Part shown: in pieces, positions 36,033 through 49,929 of the stretch | Layout: every line of letters begins with the position of its first letter | Position numbering within the stretch: the stretch's first letter is position 1 | Source: Elysia chlorotica | Lineage: Eukaryota; Mollusca; Gastropoda; Plakobranchidae | NCBI GenBank assembly: GCA_003991915.1 | Contig: RQTK01000155.1 | Span: 62,001-126,000, forward strand | Direction of reading: 5' to 3' | DNA: 64,000 nucleotides | Translations under genes and position numbers: made by a program | Notes under the pieces: model-generated | The model's input: the letters and a program-made list of their open reading frames with translations, nothing else | Database searches by the model: none | What the model was told of the DNA's origin: nothing

Positions 36033-36980
36033 TTAGAATATCATGTGCCAGTTTATCCCTGATACACCAAGTTGAAGTCTTGCTAAAGCAGTTTTTAGGT
36101 TAGTTGGTAACCCGTTATTCAACAGATATGTCTCAATACAAATCCAGGTTTTAAATGAAGAATAGAATGCCGTACGTTGATTATGGGACAACTTGGCTTG
36201 CCAAGTTTGCACACGTGGCAGTCTTATTTTAGAAACATTGCAGAAAAGGGTTTCATTGCCAACGCATTCAAATATCCAGACATCGCAAAATCCGTTTGAA
36301 CATAATATGTGTTTTATATTAGTTACCCAAGATTTGACTTTCTGATCATTCAACTTTTTAAAGCACTGATAGGTTTGTTTGGGTATTCTATGATCTGGCA
36401 TTTTTAGCAGTCTTAACCAATATTTTAAGCATCGAATTTCAATGTTAATGTGTAGTGGAAACCTAGCTGTCTCTCCATAAAGAGCAGTATTTGAGCATTT
36501 AGTTGATACTTTTAAAAAGCGTATGATGGTGGTAGTATGAACTATTTCTGTGTACTTACGAGTACCCCATAACTCACTTGTATAAGGTAAAATAGGCTGT
36601 ACTTTAGAATCAAATAGTTTAAACAATACTTTTATATCCTGATATGGTAAAGCTCTCAGATACTTTGCTAATTCATAACTTATCTGTTTGGTCTTGCTTA
36701 CTATCACTGAGCTGCAATTCGTGAAGTTCATACCAAACGTAAATTCTATTCCAGGATATTTGATCGAGTTTAAAAATAATGTTTCCATAAACCCAGTTTT
36801 CTTATTAATTGTACTTAGGTAACCCCCTTTTCTAAAAACAACTATTTTGGTTTTATCGATATCGACTGATAGGAGACATCCTTGTTTAACGCCAACAGCG
36901 CACTCACAATATTGTGATATTTCGAAATTATTTCTTAAGGCTGATGACACCTGATTGATTGTATATTCCTTATACGGCAT
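36033..36980 (-). mobile_element. LINE-type reverse-transcriptase fragment, catalytic box missing
   Basis: An open frame of 315 codons carries LINE RT landmarks: GVKQGCLLS (RT block just before the catalytic aspartates), then DIDKTKIVVFRKGG, then the region after the RT core (LPYTSELWG, ALYGETARFPLHIN, LKYWLRLLK). In intact LINEs the F/YADD box lies between the first two landmarks. Here they abut (CLLSVDIDKTK), so the catalytic segment is gone by an in-frame deletion. The element is also truncated at its 5' end, next to a GA repeat at 36988. It cannot encode an active enzyme. The exact clade is not assigned. Confidence 0.8.
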
Positions 36981-36985
36981 TCAGT

Positions 36986-36987
<2 letters not shown>

Positions 36988-37030
<43 letters not shown>

Positions 37031-37091
37031 AAAGAAAGCGGGGTAAAAAAGCAAAATGCAGCAATCTTTGTGTGTGTGTGTGTGTGTGTGG
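36988..37091. repeat. (GA)n and (GT)n simple repeats
   Basis: Pure GA at about 36988-37025 and GT at about 37069-37090 flank the 5' side of the LINE fragment. Confidence 0.95.
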
Positions 37092-37900
37092 TCTCTTTCT
37101 CTAAACATTGCCATTCCAGAAGTAGAAGAAATACATGTTATTACGCATATCCAGTATCTATATTCAGAAATGTTCTTCATAAACTTTTTTGCACTGCTGT
37201 TTTTATGCTTGTTTATTATTCCTTTTTGGGTTGCTGCATTCATATAAAGCTTTTCTTTTGTATATTGTTGTGTGTTTCTTTTTTTGTGTGTGCCTAATAT
37301 GGCGGGGTTAAAAAAAGTAGGCATACAAGGTCAGTGACTTGCGGTTCTTATGTTTAAACAAGAAATGAAGTTGCCTTTGTTGTGAGCGAAGTGCACAACT
37401 TCAATACACACTGTTGCGGCAACCTTAATGTATTTATTAAGGGGTAATGTAATGGTTGGGATCGTGTGAACTATGTTTATCCATTTAAACCTTTAGTTGT
37501 ATATGACTGGAAGGTTTGCATATTTCTTCAATTAATTCCCTTGCCTCTGGTTAAAATTGTGTGAGGGAGACCCACTTTTTTGTAGAATTAAAGGGCTAGG
37601 GGTAATAAAACTATTTAACGATTGATTCCACGTTGAATTGAAAAGTCAGGCCAGTAATACCCAAAGGGTAATAAACCTGTGTGCTTAGCAGTTTTTTATG
37701 GTAAGGAAATATATAGGCCTAATATCTTAATGCATTTCTAACAGATTCGTTGCACCCCGAATTTTACAATAATTATTATTTTATTTTATTCACGCTTCGG
37801 TGAAATAGATCTAAGGAAATTCCATTGCGCGTTTTACCAATCCCCAAATACCAAATACTCCTATTCTCCGGGCTCCACAAAAGACAGTGTCTTATAATAT
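37092..37900. other. Intergenic sequence, no gene seen
   Basis: AT-rich, with no coding frame or classified repeat. Confidence 0.45.
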
Positions 37901-38300
37901 TGAGCCACCTGTAACCACTGAGTTGTGTCGCTGCCGCCAATCTAATCTGTGCCGTATAGATAGATCTGTGCACTGTCCCCATCTATGCCGCAGTTGTATC
38001 TTCGGCTCTCCGCCAAGCTGGCCCACCCACACCGCCAGCGCACTCGACTCCTAGAGAGGGCCACACAAGCTGAACAAAGGCCGTGAACACTGAACGCTCC
38101 CCGACACTAAAGAACCTTTTCTCCTCCACACAAGAGAGCGACCTCGGCAGAAGACCGTTGCTTGTATACAAGTTGATTGTCCCGCTGTGACGCCCGACCC
38201 CGGATTACCTTTGTGTTGTTGTTGTTCCCGCTGTTGTTGTCGTCGCCGTCACCGATACAGCGGGGAACCGCCGCAGATCCGTGGGGCGTTTACAACTAAG
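37900..38300. promoter_or_regulatory. GC-rich non-coding island (candidate cis-element)
   Basis: Contains a CCAAT (gccgccaatc), a SOX-type gaacaaagg and a short palindrome ttgtatacaag. There are no credible exons on either strand. It may regulate sim, whose 3' end is 9 kb to the right, but this is inference. Confidence 0.25.
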
Positions 38301-39358
38301 ACTTTGCAGCGCTGTTATATATGAAAGAAGGTGAAAGTAGAAGTAACGAGGGGGAAAATCCCCGCAAAAAGCTGCGGGAATAAACCAGGGCTGATGATCA
38401 CAAATCTGCTGCCATCTTGTTTTCATTGATGTAGACTGGGAGTTTCTGAAATCCCATTGTAAAAATACAATATTGTTGGGTAATTGCCAGATGATTATGC
38501 TATGCGTCAAGTGACGCCAGTTTGTTGAAGGATCTCAGGCAAACACTGTATAGAGATTTTCTTCAAACATTTGAAAACCTTGAATAAGTTTAAAATGAAC
38601 GGAGACATGAATAAATCCACAGACATTTAGGCTTTTTACCTGGGGTTAAACATACTATTGATAAAGAGAGATTGTTGAAAATATCTATATTGGGGGCCTT
38701 AATAAGGTATTTGAAATAGTGGTTACATTTAAGGTGTTCTTTATTTCTGATTTTGTCGATAGTACACATATTTTTAACCAGCAAGCTATGCGAAGAACTT
38801 ATACAAGTTGTTTTTAAGCGGAGTTGCGGTTACGCGTGACCCCTACCTTTAACTGAGGTCTTGGGTGATGATCGTCTGCAGGCTGCAACCAACACCAGGT
38901 GTGCTGCTGCTTATGTCTGCTGCTGCCTGCTGCGGACTCTTGTCTCGCAGTCTCGCCTCTGGTTTTATTTATGGAGCTTGATTTCCTTTGTAGTGAGTTC
39001 GCCTTTTGCTTTCGGACTTAGAGGCTTTCAGACTTTCACCTACGGCCATTCCTCTCAGGTGCTATAAAAAAACGATAAGCTTTTCGCTTTCAAGCCTTTG
39101 GTGCTAATACAAAACAAACGAGAAGGCTTTAGTCATTAATGGGGCGGCCAAATGGCACTTTGGTCAGATCTATTTTTTCCGACTTATCTACTGCCATATT
39201 TTCCAAATTGGGTTTCTCCAGAAAAGCATTAGGTGATAATACTTTAGATAAAAATACGTTTAATGGTAAACTGCAACGCATAAAAGCCGTCATTTAGATG
39301 ACTGCCTTTCTAATCTAATTTTTGTGCATTGATACAGTACAGTATGACGGCTATAAAT

Positions 39359-39408
39359 TTATTGTTGTTGTTGCTATCGTTGTTGTTGTTGTTGTTATTG
39401 TTGTTGTT

Positions 39409-39439
<31 letters not shown>

Positions 39440-39440
39440 A
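39359..39440. repeat. (GTT)n microsatellite
   Basis: An interrupted GTT run ending in gatgatgatg. Confidence 0.9.
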
Positions 39441-39699
39441 TGATGATGCTTTTATTATTATTGACCTGTTGTTGCTGCGGCTGATCCTGACCCTACACTC
39501 TTTTGAGGATATTAGCTTTTTATGGCCACACCGTCTGCTAATTGTTTTCAGCTGCAAAATTGTAGTAATCTTTTTAGCCGCATGGATTACAAGACTCCGT
39601 CAATCTTAAAAGCGAATTGATAAAAGTTAATTCAATAATACAATGATGCACCAAATAAGGGCACAAACGTCAAAAATCCGCTTAGTAACAATCCTCAGG

Positions 39700-39835
39700 G
39701 GCACTAGAAAGCTCAGTCGGTTGTGCTAAATGACTAGCAAGCAGGAGGTCTTAGGTTTGAATCTCAACAGGTAATCGCTCCAAGGCGCCATCTAGATCTT
39801 ATGGCGGATCATGAGTAGGCCCTTTACTTAATTGT
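39700..39835 (+). mobile_element. tRNA-derived SINE-like repeat
   Basis: agctcagtcggttgtgctaa (box A), then aggtcttaggtttgaatctc (box B), then a divergent body. A second tRNA-like fragment lies at about 40385-40450 (agatagctcgtagttacaag). Confidence 0.45.
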
Positions 39836-40793
39836 CTGGATCCTCAGAACGTTATTCTATCCGTCGGTCTAATTTTCTTCTTCAGTTTGTCTCTTCATAT
39901 TTTACCCTTTCTCTTCTTTTTCCCTTTCATTTTGTTGGAAAGGGTGCCATGTTAATTTATACCTGCGATGTCCTAGAACAGAAACTGAAGATCAATTCTA
40001 ACAATAATTTCGTTCAGGGTGTGTTAGATATTATTTTGCTACCGATGCAGAATCCATTGTGTTTTTTTTTCTTTTTACTAATAGATAATTAATTAAACCA
40101 TGCCACAAATCTAAAATCAATGTATGTAGTAGCTTTTAAATATGTTTCATTGTTTGTTTCTTTTGTCATGTTTCGTTTTCTACTGCTTTTGGTCGAAAGC
40201 TAGGCTATGCCGTTGACGGATCCTAATATTGATGTTTGCCAATTTAACTCGCAGGCAAAATTTCGGACTAAGCCTGTTACATTTTTACAAGATTGGAAAT
40301 TGAACGTCTACAGAGCATCGAATTAACATCACCTTATCGCGCTATCGTTAAGAATTATTATGGTGCTGTGAGAGTCTCGATAACCAGATAGCTCGTAGTT
40401 ACAAGCAAGAGGTCCTAGCTTGGAACCTTAGCCATCAATGTTGCCTCTGCCTTTCATATTACTTGACACATTTTACTCATATCGAAAAAGAGTTGTTTGT
40501 ATTTTTGTCTAATATTGGCACCGTTTATAATTAAGATGATATAGATCCATTGATTTATCAAAATAGTTACATGAGTGTGCACTGTATACGCGATTAGGTT
40601 GTTGTGGACTGGATCGTGCCTTTAAAGAATGCTGAAGCTCTAGATTAAAGATTATTTGAAGGAAAACAAAGTATAGAGTGGTTTAGGAGTAACAGTGACA
40701 AGTGGTAGGAAAACGATTGAAATGAAATGCGTGAGAGAAAGAAAAAAAAATGGGAAAGGAGAGAGGCGAAGGAGAACAAGCGGGGGACAGAAA

Positions 40794-40874
<81 letters not shown>

Positions 40875-40960
40875 GCAGAAAGATAAACAGACAGAGAGGA
40901 GAATAGAGAGAGATAGAGACACCGACAGACAGACAGATAGACACGCAAAAAGAGAGACTG
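40794..40960. repeat. (GA)n / (GACA)n simple repeats
   Basis: A pure GA run at about 40794-40853, then GACA and degenerate purine-rich repeats. Ser/Leu/Cys-rich frames on the minus strand are artefacts. Confidence 0.95.
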
Positions 40961-41029
40961 AGAGTGCTGGGAGAGAAAAGCGGACTTGCGTCCAACTGAT
41001 ATGCCAAACCAATGAACAGAACCCAAGCT

Positions 41030-41270
41030 GACCTCTGATAGGCTTGCGGGGTCTATGAAAGACTATGATGGCTCTAATGAGAATGTGTTTGCCCCGTTCA
41101 CTGGAGACACCCGCCTGTCCACTAATTGATTTATCATGGCGATGCAGGCGCGTCGACTCAGCTCCGCCATCATTAGCATATCTAAACTTCCTGCTGAGAG
41201 CGAGTGTGAGCGCGCACCATCCACCAGAGCCGACAGACGTCATTCAAGCTAAATGGAAGCAATAAGGTTC
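41030..41270. promoter_or_regulatory. GC-rich island with homeodomain-type sites (candidate cis-element)
   Basis: Contains cactaattgatttatcatgg and catcattagcatatc, which hold TAAT cores, in a non-repetitive GC-richer block. No exon found. The location 5.7 kb beyond the sim 3' end is compatible with a downstream enhancer. Confidence 0.3.
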
Positions 41271-43010
41271 CACGAAATGAAGCCGGAAGTGACTTTTCAG
41301 CCCCCCGAATTTCTCCATTTCTAATAGGCCCACAATAGACATAGTACTATCAGATTGTAAAGACGGGAACATGGTATTCCAATGACAAAGAGAAGTTTTT
41401 AACTGAATAGTTAGGGGTTCGATACGCGCCCTAAAAATTATGTTTATATTTTGGTCAGTATCGCTATCAGTATTACGTGACCAGCAAAGGATCGGCTTTT
41501 AAAACTCAGGAGACATCAGTTTAAAAAGTATAGCTTCGCTCTCTGCGACTAAAATTAGGGGATCTAAAAATCTTGGAGACAGCAAGATATCTTTATAAAA
41601 TAAGTTAATACCTCGAAGAAAGGCAAACTTGGACCTATAATGGCGGCAATTTATATGATTATCGTGTCTTCAGATGCAATACCCCCCCCACCCCCAAACC
41701 GGGCAGCTTATTTCTATGAGACTGAACAAACAACTGACTGTAGAATTGTTTTTCCAGTCCACTAAACATGACAGAATTTATACTGTCCTGATTGTACGCA
41801 ATAGTTCGATCGCTTACTTTGATTCTCACATATAATGTTGGTCTACCTCGGTTGACATGGCCTACTATTTTGGTATGCGTCGGAGTCGGCACGTCCACCC
41901 ATGTGTCCTCAGCCACACACACACGCCATTCCAGTGCCCATCTTGACTCCCAGGGTGACCTGGCGTATGGTCATGCCAGCAGCCAAGCTCTGTGATTGGC
42001 TTCATAAAGATCCCATCAAGTGGGCCGTTAGCGGCTCCGGCAGACCAGAAAATAATGGGGTCACACACACGCCAGAACGAGGTCGGAGTTCCCATTGTTC
42101 CGAGAATTCCGGGGGTTCGTTCGTTAACGATTCTAAAGAGGAAGGTGGCTTTTTCGTTTTGTTTTTCATAATTGGTTCTTAATGTTGATGTTGAGAATTT
42201 TGAAGTTGGAATGATAGCGGTTATGGTGTGCGAAAATGGGAAATTGTGACTCCTGAATTTTTTATCTTTTGCATTAAATTCCAATATTATTTGAAATGAA
42301 AGCAGCAAGTTTTATTTGTCCCTTAAAATAATGTGTTCTTTTTGGGAGAGACCTAATGAATATTTTGCCATATAAATGAAATTTTATTGAACAATCCAAT
42401 ATCCTCTTGTGGCTAATAAGATATTGATGACAGCTAAATCTCCTGAAGTTATTATTCCACTCCAAGGTGCATTTTATAGAACTGCATCGAATTAATGTAT
42501 ACTTTTTAAGCTACTGCTGCCTTTAAAATTGTTTGCCATATCCTGTCACACTGTGTGAATTAAACTATAAGACTTGCTCAGAAGTATTACGTTTGCAGTA
42601 TGATTTTCATCATTTTTACAACCTGCCTATGAAAATCATAACACTACTTTTACTACTACAGTACCACTATAACTATTTACTCGCTATTCGTTTTTAATTA
42701 TTGAAAATTCAAAGTTTTATTAAAAAATGGTTAGACACGTTTTATATGCCATGTACACTAAAAGTTTTGCCCAAAGTATCTAGCTAGTGTCCCTCTCTTT
42801 GCAACCAATGTTCTTGTGTTCATAGGAAAACCTAGTTTGGACTGTCTTAGAACGATTGAATATAATTAAGATTATGATCATTAATGTTATAAAAAAATTC
42901 AACATTTTCAAAAGATGCTCGGGGGGGGGGGGGGGGGGATTAAAGGGTGAAAAACGTATACACTGTACGCATTCTTTACTCAACATCGGCATTCAAATTT
43001 CTAGCCTTCC
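41271..43010. other. Intergenic sequence with a second GC-rich patch (41870-42130)
   Basis: The patch includes gcgtcggagtcggcacgtcc and gtgggccgttagcggctccg. Poly-C lies at about 41683 and poly-G at about 42920-42939. No gene seen. Confidence 0.35.
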
Positions 43011-43330
43011 TTAGTGGCGCGTTAATGGCTCATCCGTTGGGATCTTTTTCTAATGTCTCCTCAACTGTTTGACGTCTCTTTAGTCTTTTGGGTGAAGGAG
43101 AGTGCACAAAATGGATGGGAGAGTGGCGAATGAGTTTTCTAGGGCTCCAACAGCATATTGGACTATGGCGTGAAGATTTAAACCGGAAACGGCTGAAACG
43201 ACCGGAAAGGCAGGCGCTAACGACATCTGGCGTTGTCTGACGAGATTTGACGAGACCTGACGAGCCCTGATGATAACTCTGATGGCCTTTTCGTGTTTTT
43301 CTGAGAAGGAGGGCAAATTGTGTTGCGAAT
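43010..43330. promoter_or_regulatory. Island with 10-bp phased TGACGAG repeats
   Basis: TGACGAG occurs at 43238, 43248 and 43258 and a variant TGATGAT at 43268, exactly one helical turn apart. TGACG is a bZIP (CREB/ATF-type) half-site. The surrounding block is GC-richer than its flanks. Function inferred only. Confidence 0.3.
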
Positions 43331-44090
43331 CAGTAGTTGTTTTTTCCTATTCCATAACGGTCCAAGCTTTTCAAAGCGTTAACCCATGTAACATGCGGGG
43401 TTGATCTCTTTGATGGCTTAACTTTTTTGTCCTCTTAAAAATCTAATAGATAAAATATTATAGTCTTTTCTGCTTTTAATTGGTTCTGGTAACAGGAATT
43501 TATCACACAGCTAAAGAGGTTTATATTCAGATTACGAGGAAATTAAAGAAACAATCATTGTCTAAATATTATAATGTTGTTCTAAATAATTATGGTATTC
43601 ACAGTTTAGTAAATTTATAGTTTATTAAACTAAAAAAAGACCACAACATATGTGTTTAAGTAATATGTTATTTAAATAAGAAAAAGAACAAGATGCACAT
43701 AAAGTTACATTTTTTTTTGTCCGAATCGGTAATCGTCACGCATTTTTTCTTAACTGAACCTTATTTTTATTAGAACTGATTTCAGTGGATTTGTTAAATC
43801 GATGTTTCAAGTTTTTCAATAAATTAGTCGACAAAAAGTACTTAAATATGGTGTGTTTATATTTTGCTTAGGATCACCGTTTTAAATCGGAATAATAATG
43901 ATATATTATAACACAATTAACGTTGACCTTTTATGTATCTTTCTCAATACCTCTCCAGTTTTTATCGTTTTATACCAAATGCGACATGATATTTATTTGA
44001 CAATTAATAAGGGACATTTTTTCTAGTTCGCCGAATATGATAATATCCCAGTTATGAACTCTACTATCCTCCTCCTTCTCTTCCTCTGCC
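43331..44090. other. AT-rich intergenic sequence, no gene seen
   Basis: No coding-like frames and no classified repeat. Confidence 0.45.
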
Positions 44091-44091
44091 C

Positions 44092-44242
<151 letters not shown>

Positions 44243-45068
44243 ACCACCACCACCAACACGATTGTCAACACAGTCAACATTAACATCACCGTCACCGTCA
44301 TTACCATCAGTATTATAAATGCAAGAATAAAGATCATTTTACCTAATTTCAGGAAATTCGCTTTAGTTAAGAGAAAACATTTTTGAATGAACGAAAGAAA
44401 AAGAATAGATTTTGATTAAACAATTAAACCTAAATGTAAAACAAAAACGAAAAAATACACAAAGAAACACGTATTTAAGTTGAAATGCTTTGATTTTAAA
44501 GACATTCAATACAATACAATGTTTATCAATATCTTGAAGAATGGTATATACATTTTTAAAATTCTTGGAAATATATCTAACTATATGCATTAGTTGTTAA
44601 CAAACTACCTTTTATGGCTTTTGTTAACACGTCTAGACAATTCAACGATAGTTTCAATTATTGTGATCATATACATGTATTATTGACGCAATAGACTTTA
44701 AAGAAACATGAATATTCTTTGGTACTGTAGCTGTTTGGTGAGACATGAAGGCTTCCAAAAATAGAAGGCTAATTCACCGAGGTACATAAACCTTTCCTTT
44801 TATAGTCAAATAAGCTAATACATTAAGATGCTAAGACTGAGAAGACGACAATTACTGCATGTATTAAAGATAGACTGTTTACATTGTTGTTGTGCGGGCT
44901 GAGTTGCCTAACACAAAATATCTCAGTAAAATTTTCTTGAAGGTAGAACAACGTTAACTTGTAATACACAAGCTTCAGCTTCGTGTTTTTTAAGCCTTAC
45001 AAGACATACAATTAATAATATTGGGAGTGACATATAATTGCGATTTCCATTCAGAGCATAATCTCCAA

Positions 45069-46754
<1,686 letters not shown>

Positions 46755-46979
46755 TTTATTTCATTAAGTATATAACAATGCATGACATAGAATATTCAAC
46801 TATGAGCCACATATTGCAGATTTAAAAGCTTAAGCAGCCACTTTGTAACTCTTACATTGTCACTTTGTCTGCAACACATTAGTTATATTCGCACTGTACC
46901 GGCATTGCAATCATAGCCTTAGCAAGGCCAGTGTTCACGTGATCTAGGCTATCTCTGTGAGAAACAGTAATTGTCATTC
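46755..46979 (-). other. sim: Probable sim 3' UTR with AATAAA (46755-46760, minus strand)
   Basis: On the minus strand the sim stop codon is followed by about 220 nt and then AATAAA within an A-rich run. This is the first canonical poly(A) signal after the stop, so a short 3' UTR is likely. Confidence 0.45.
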
Positions 46980-49929
46980 TTAATGCACTGCGTACCCGTT
47001 AGCGACATGGTACTGCTGTGGATCCACAATGACGCTGGTGTAGCCCGCTTGGGGCATGTTGCCATGGTGATGGTGGTACGGGCTCTGGTTCTGTAGAGCG
47101 GCTGCCGCCTGCTGGTACATACCCGCGGCCTGGGAGTAGTTGTCGTAACCGTAGGCGGCAGCCTTGAGACAACTGCTGTAGTCGTTAGAAGCCAGGCCTG
47201 GACCCTGGACCCCGCCCATCTTATCATGGTGGTAGCTTCCATGAGAAGGCGGAGCATGCATGTCGTAAAACTTGGACGCTGCTGGCGCCGGTACGTCATA
47301 GAACTTCCCGGCTGCTATGTTTACAGCACTCATGTCGTACAGTTTACTGTTAGAGCTCGGTATATCGTAAAACGACTTGGCTGAAGCTCTGGCTGAGTGG
47401 TTCATACCTGAGGACATTTCGTACAGTTTGTTCACAGTTGAGACAGAGCTCATGTCGTAAAGTTTGGGGCTATGAGCGGACAAGTCTGTGAACAGCTTTG
47501 CTTGGTCCGGGGTACCTGCCTGGGCTACATCGTAGTAACTGTTTGCAGGCGTTGGGCTACTGGACACATGCTGATTCATGTCATAGTTTATTGATTTTTC
47601 AGACGTTACCGCTGACGCTGCAGTGGCGTTTTTGGAGGATGAGGCGGGTGAGTTTCCATATGAGTGCTTGCTTCGATCGTTGGAGAGTTCGTGAAGTTTG
47701 TCCTCTGCAGATCCAGTAGAACCAGGGCTTCGGCCGTTAAAAGCTGGAACTTCAAGACTGTGGGTCATAGAAGTAGTGAGTGGAGTCTTTGTCTGATCTT
47801 GGTGAGGATGAGGGTGACTTAGATGTTGCTGTTGTTGATGATTGTGATGTTGATGTTGTTGAAGACTATGTTGGTGGTCCATGTGGGCATTATTTTGTAG
47901 ATAATGATAATTTGAGTATTGTTGATGGACGTGGGTGTACTGTTGAAGCATCTGATTGTCCTGCTGCAGGTGCTGTGTTTGGCTGTTGCTGGTGTGATGT
48001 ATCGTGGATCTTGAAGGCTCATCTTGGCACTGCTGCATGGTCGTGGAGAATGGCTGAGACAATAATGAAGACGATGATGGCGACATAGAGGCATTTCCAG
48101 GATGTATGTTTTGGTGGTGCCCTAAGTTAATGTTGTTAGATGAAGGCGTTGATGACGAGAAAGATGACGAGTTTGTTGAGTTGGATAGCGGCGGCGAAGT
48201 TTGTTTGGATTTGTTTTGTTGGGAACAAGGGCTGGCATTGAAGGTAGAGGGTGAGGCGGGATTTTCAATACCGCTTGAGAAAGTTGACGTGGATGAGGTA
48301 TTAGCTGGCTGTCTTCGAATAATTACCGACTGAGGTATGTACGCTTCTCTGTGAGGGGGAGACACAGTTTGGAGGCTGTTCGCATCAGACTGGCCATAGT
48401 AGGATTCCTTCTTTAACACCTGTTGGTGTGAGTTGGGGTTTAAATGTTTAGTCTTACAGCTACCGTCACCGATATCGTCACAAACCGCTCCGATACCGTT
48501 AGAAGAGGACGCAAGATTATCATTATTGTCACCCATTTTGAGTTGTAGCGAATGCTGTTGTTGAAGATGCGGATTATGCTTGTGAGCACCGGCTGAAGAG
48601 TTGTTGCCGTTCTGATGACTGTAGTTACTGTGTCGTTTGGCACGCCTTTGTTGCAAGCGATGCTGTTTCTCTTGCTGTTCCTCGTTACCGACATCCACGT
48701 CCGAGACAGACGACTCAGACCTGTTGCTGTACGGGCCTGGATGCTGGTGGTGCGGGTGCTGATGTTGCTGAGACAAAGCATACGTATTGGCAGTTTCAGA
48801 AGTGTTATTACTACAACTGCTAGTAATACTGTTGTAAGACAAGGCCTCTCTAGAACTGCTACGAGAAGACGAGGCTAAGCATGAGCTTTGATTTTGAATG
48901 GTTGATACTGTACCCGCATTTTGATCCCCACCCTGGAAACTGGAGTCCATTTCACCACTTCCAGTGTCTCCGGAAGTTGATATATCGTTAATATTTGTGT
49001 GAGATATTGCAGAACCGCCAGTGCCATTGTTAGAGGTTTCTTCTTTGCTGTGAGTGCAGTTGTCACCTCTGCTACCACCATCCCCAACACCGACGCCAGT
49101 TCTGAAGTCATACTGGTGCAGTCTATCAGTAGAAGTCTCCGTATGGCATGGCTGTTGGTCGCGTGATGAGGTCATAGATGCTGATGGATGGGACAAGCGA
49201 GGTGCATGGCTGGCAGTGACAGCAGCACTCTGTATAGCAGCTGCGGATGAGAGGTAGCCCGGGTAGGCGGCAGGGTCTCTAGCGGGATAGTACCGCTCTT
49301 CGTAGTACCTGTACGGGCTTCTGTTGTCTAGGTAACGCTGGTGGTGATGGGCATGCGCGTGGGCCGCTGCTTGGTAAGGAGAGTACACGCAGGCGGCGTC
49401 GCGATACATGGTCATCCCTGGGTGGTTGTACGGCGTGCTGTAGAGGGCGCTGTAGCGATCAACTCCCACACCCATGCCCATGCCCACCGCGGCGTCGGCG
49501 CTGCCGGGATGCGCGTACATCATGTTCGGGTAGGGCACGGACTGCAGGGCTGACGCAGACAGGACGCCAGAAGCACCCAGATCGGACGCATGGCCATTGA
49601 ATTCCAAGCTCGAAGATTTCTCTAAAGTTGCGCTGTATTCAGTCCCGAATTCGGAGCCCCCTGTATTTGGAGTTTCTGTTGAAGTTGAGGGGGTCAGTGC
49701 CGCAGCCGTTGCCTGAGGATACGGGGATCTCCGAGCTTTTGAGCGTGACGCTCGGGATTTTCCGCTGCTTGAGCCGGCCGTAGAACTACTTCCGGTGTTG
49801 GTGGCGCTAGTGCTGCTGCTTCCGGTATTGGTGCTGCTATTACTACTCTTCATGGCGGAGTAGGGAGAGAGTTCCTTGGATGACATCGTTTGTTCTATTT
49901 GGATCTGAGCGTCTTTGTTGAGGACCTCA
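46980..49929 (-). CDS. sim: Single-minded, last exon: end of PAC region and very long C-terminal domain
   Basis: The acceptor tttttcctcag joins the PAC exon (AG|T gives Ser), reading NYVLSEVLNKDAQIQIEQ and then 970 more codons to TAA at 46980-46982. The C-terminal region is low in complexity: Ser/Thr/Asn-rich throughout, a Tyr-rich patch (RSPYRYYEERYY, about 49295-49325), a His/Gln-rich part (about 47800-47990), and near the end a repeated K-[LF]-Y-[DE]-[MIV] motif. Sim C-termini act in transcriptional activation or repression and vary widely between phyla. Known fly and vertebrate Sim proteins are about 650-770 residues in all, so this tail alone (982 residues) exceeds them. It has no intron. 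Expressed mainly in midline and neural cells in animals studied. Confidence 0.9.
47259..47588 (-). other. sim: Repeated K-[LF]-Y-[DE]-[MIV] motif in the Sim tail
   Basis: In order along the protein: NYDM, SYYDV, KLFTDL, KLYDM, KLYEM, KSFYDI, KLYDM, KFYDV, KFYDM, spaced 10-18 residues apart and often followed by SS, SA or PA. The recurrence within about 110 residues, in otherwise low-complexity sequence, suggests a short linear docking motif in multiple copies. Confidence 0.8.
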
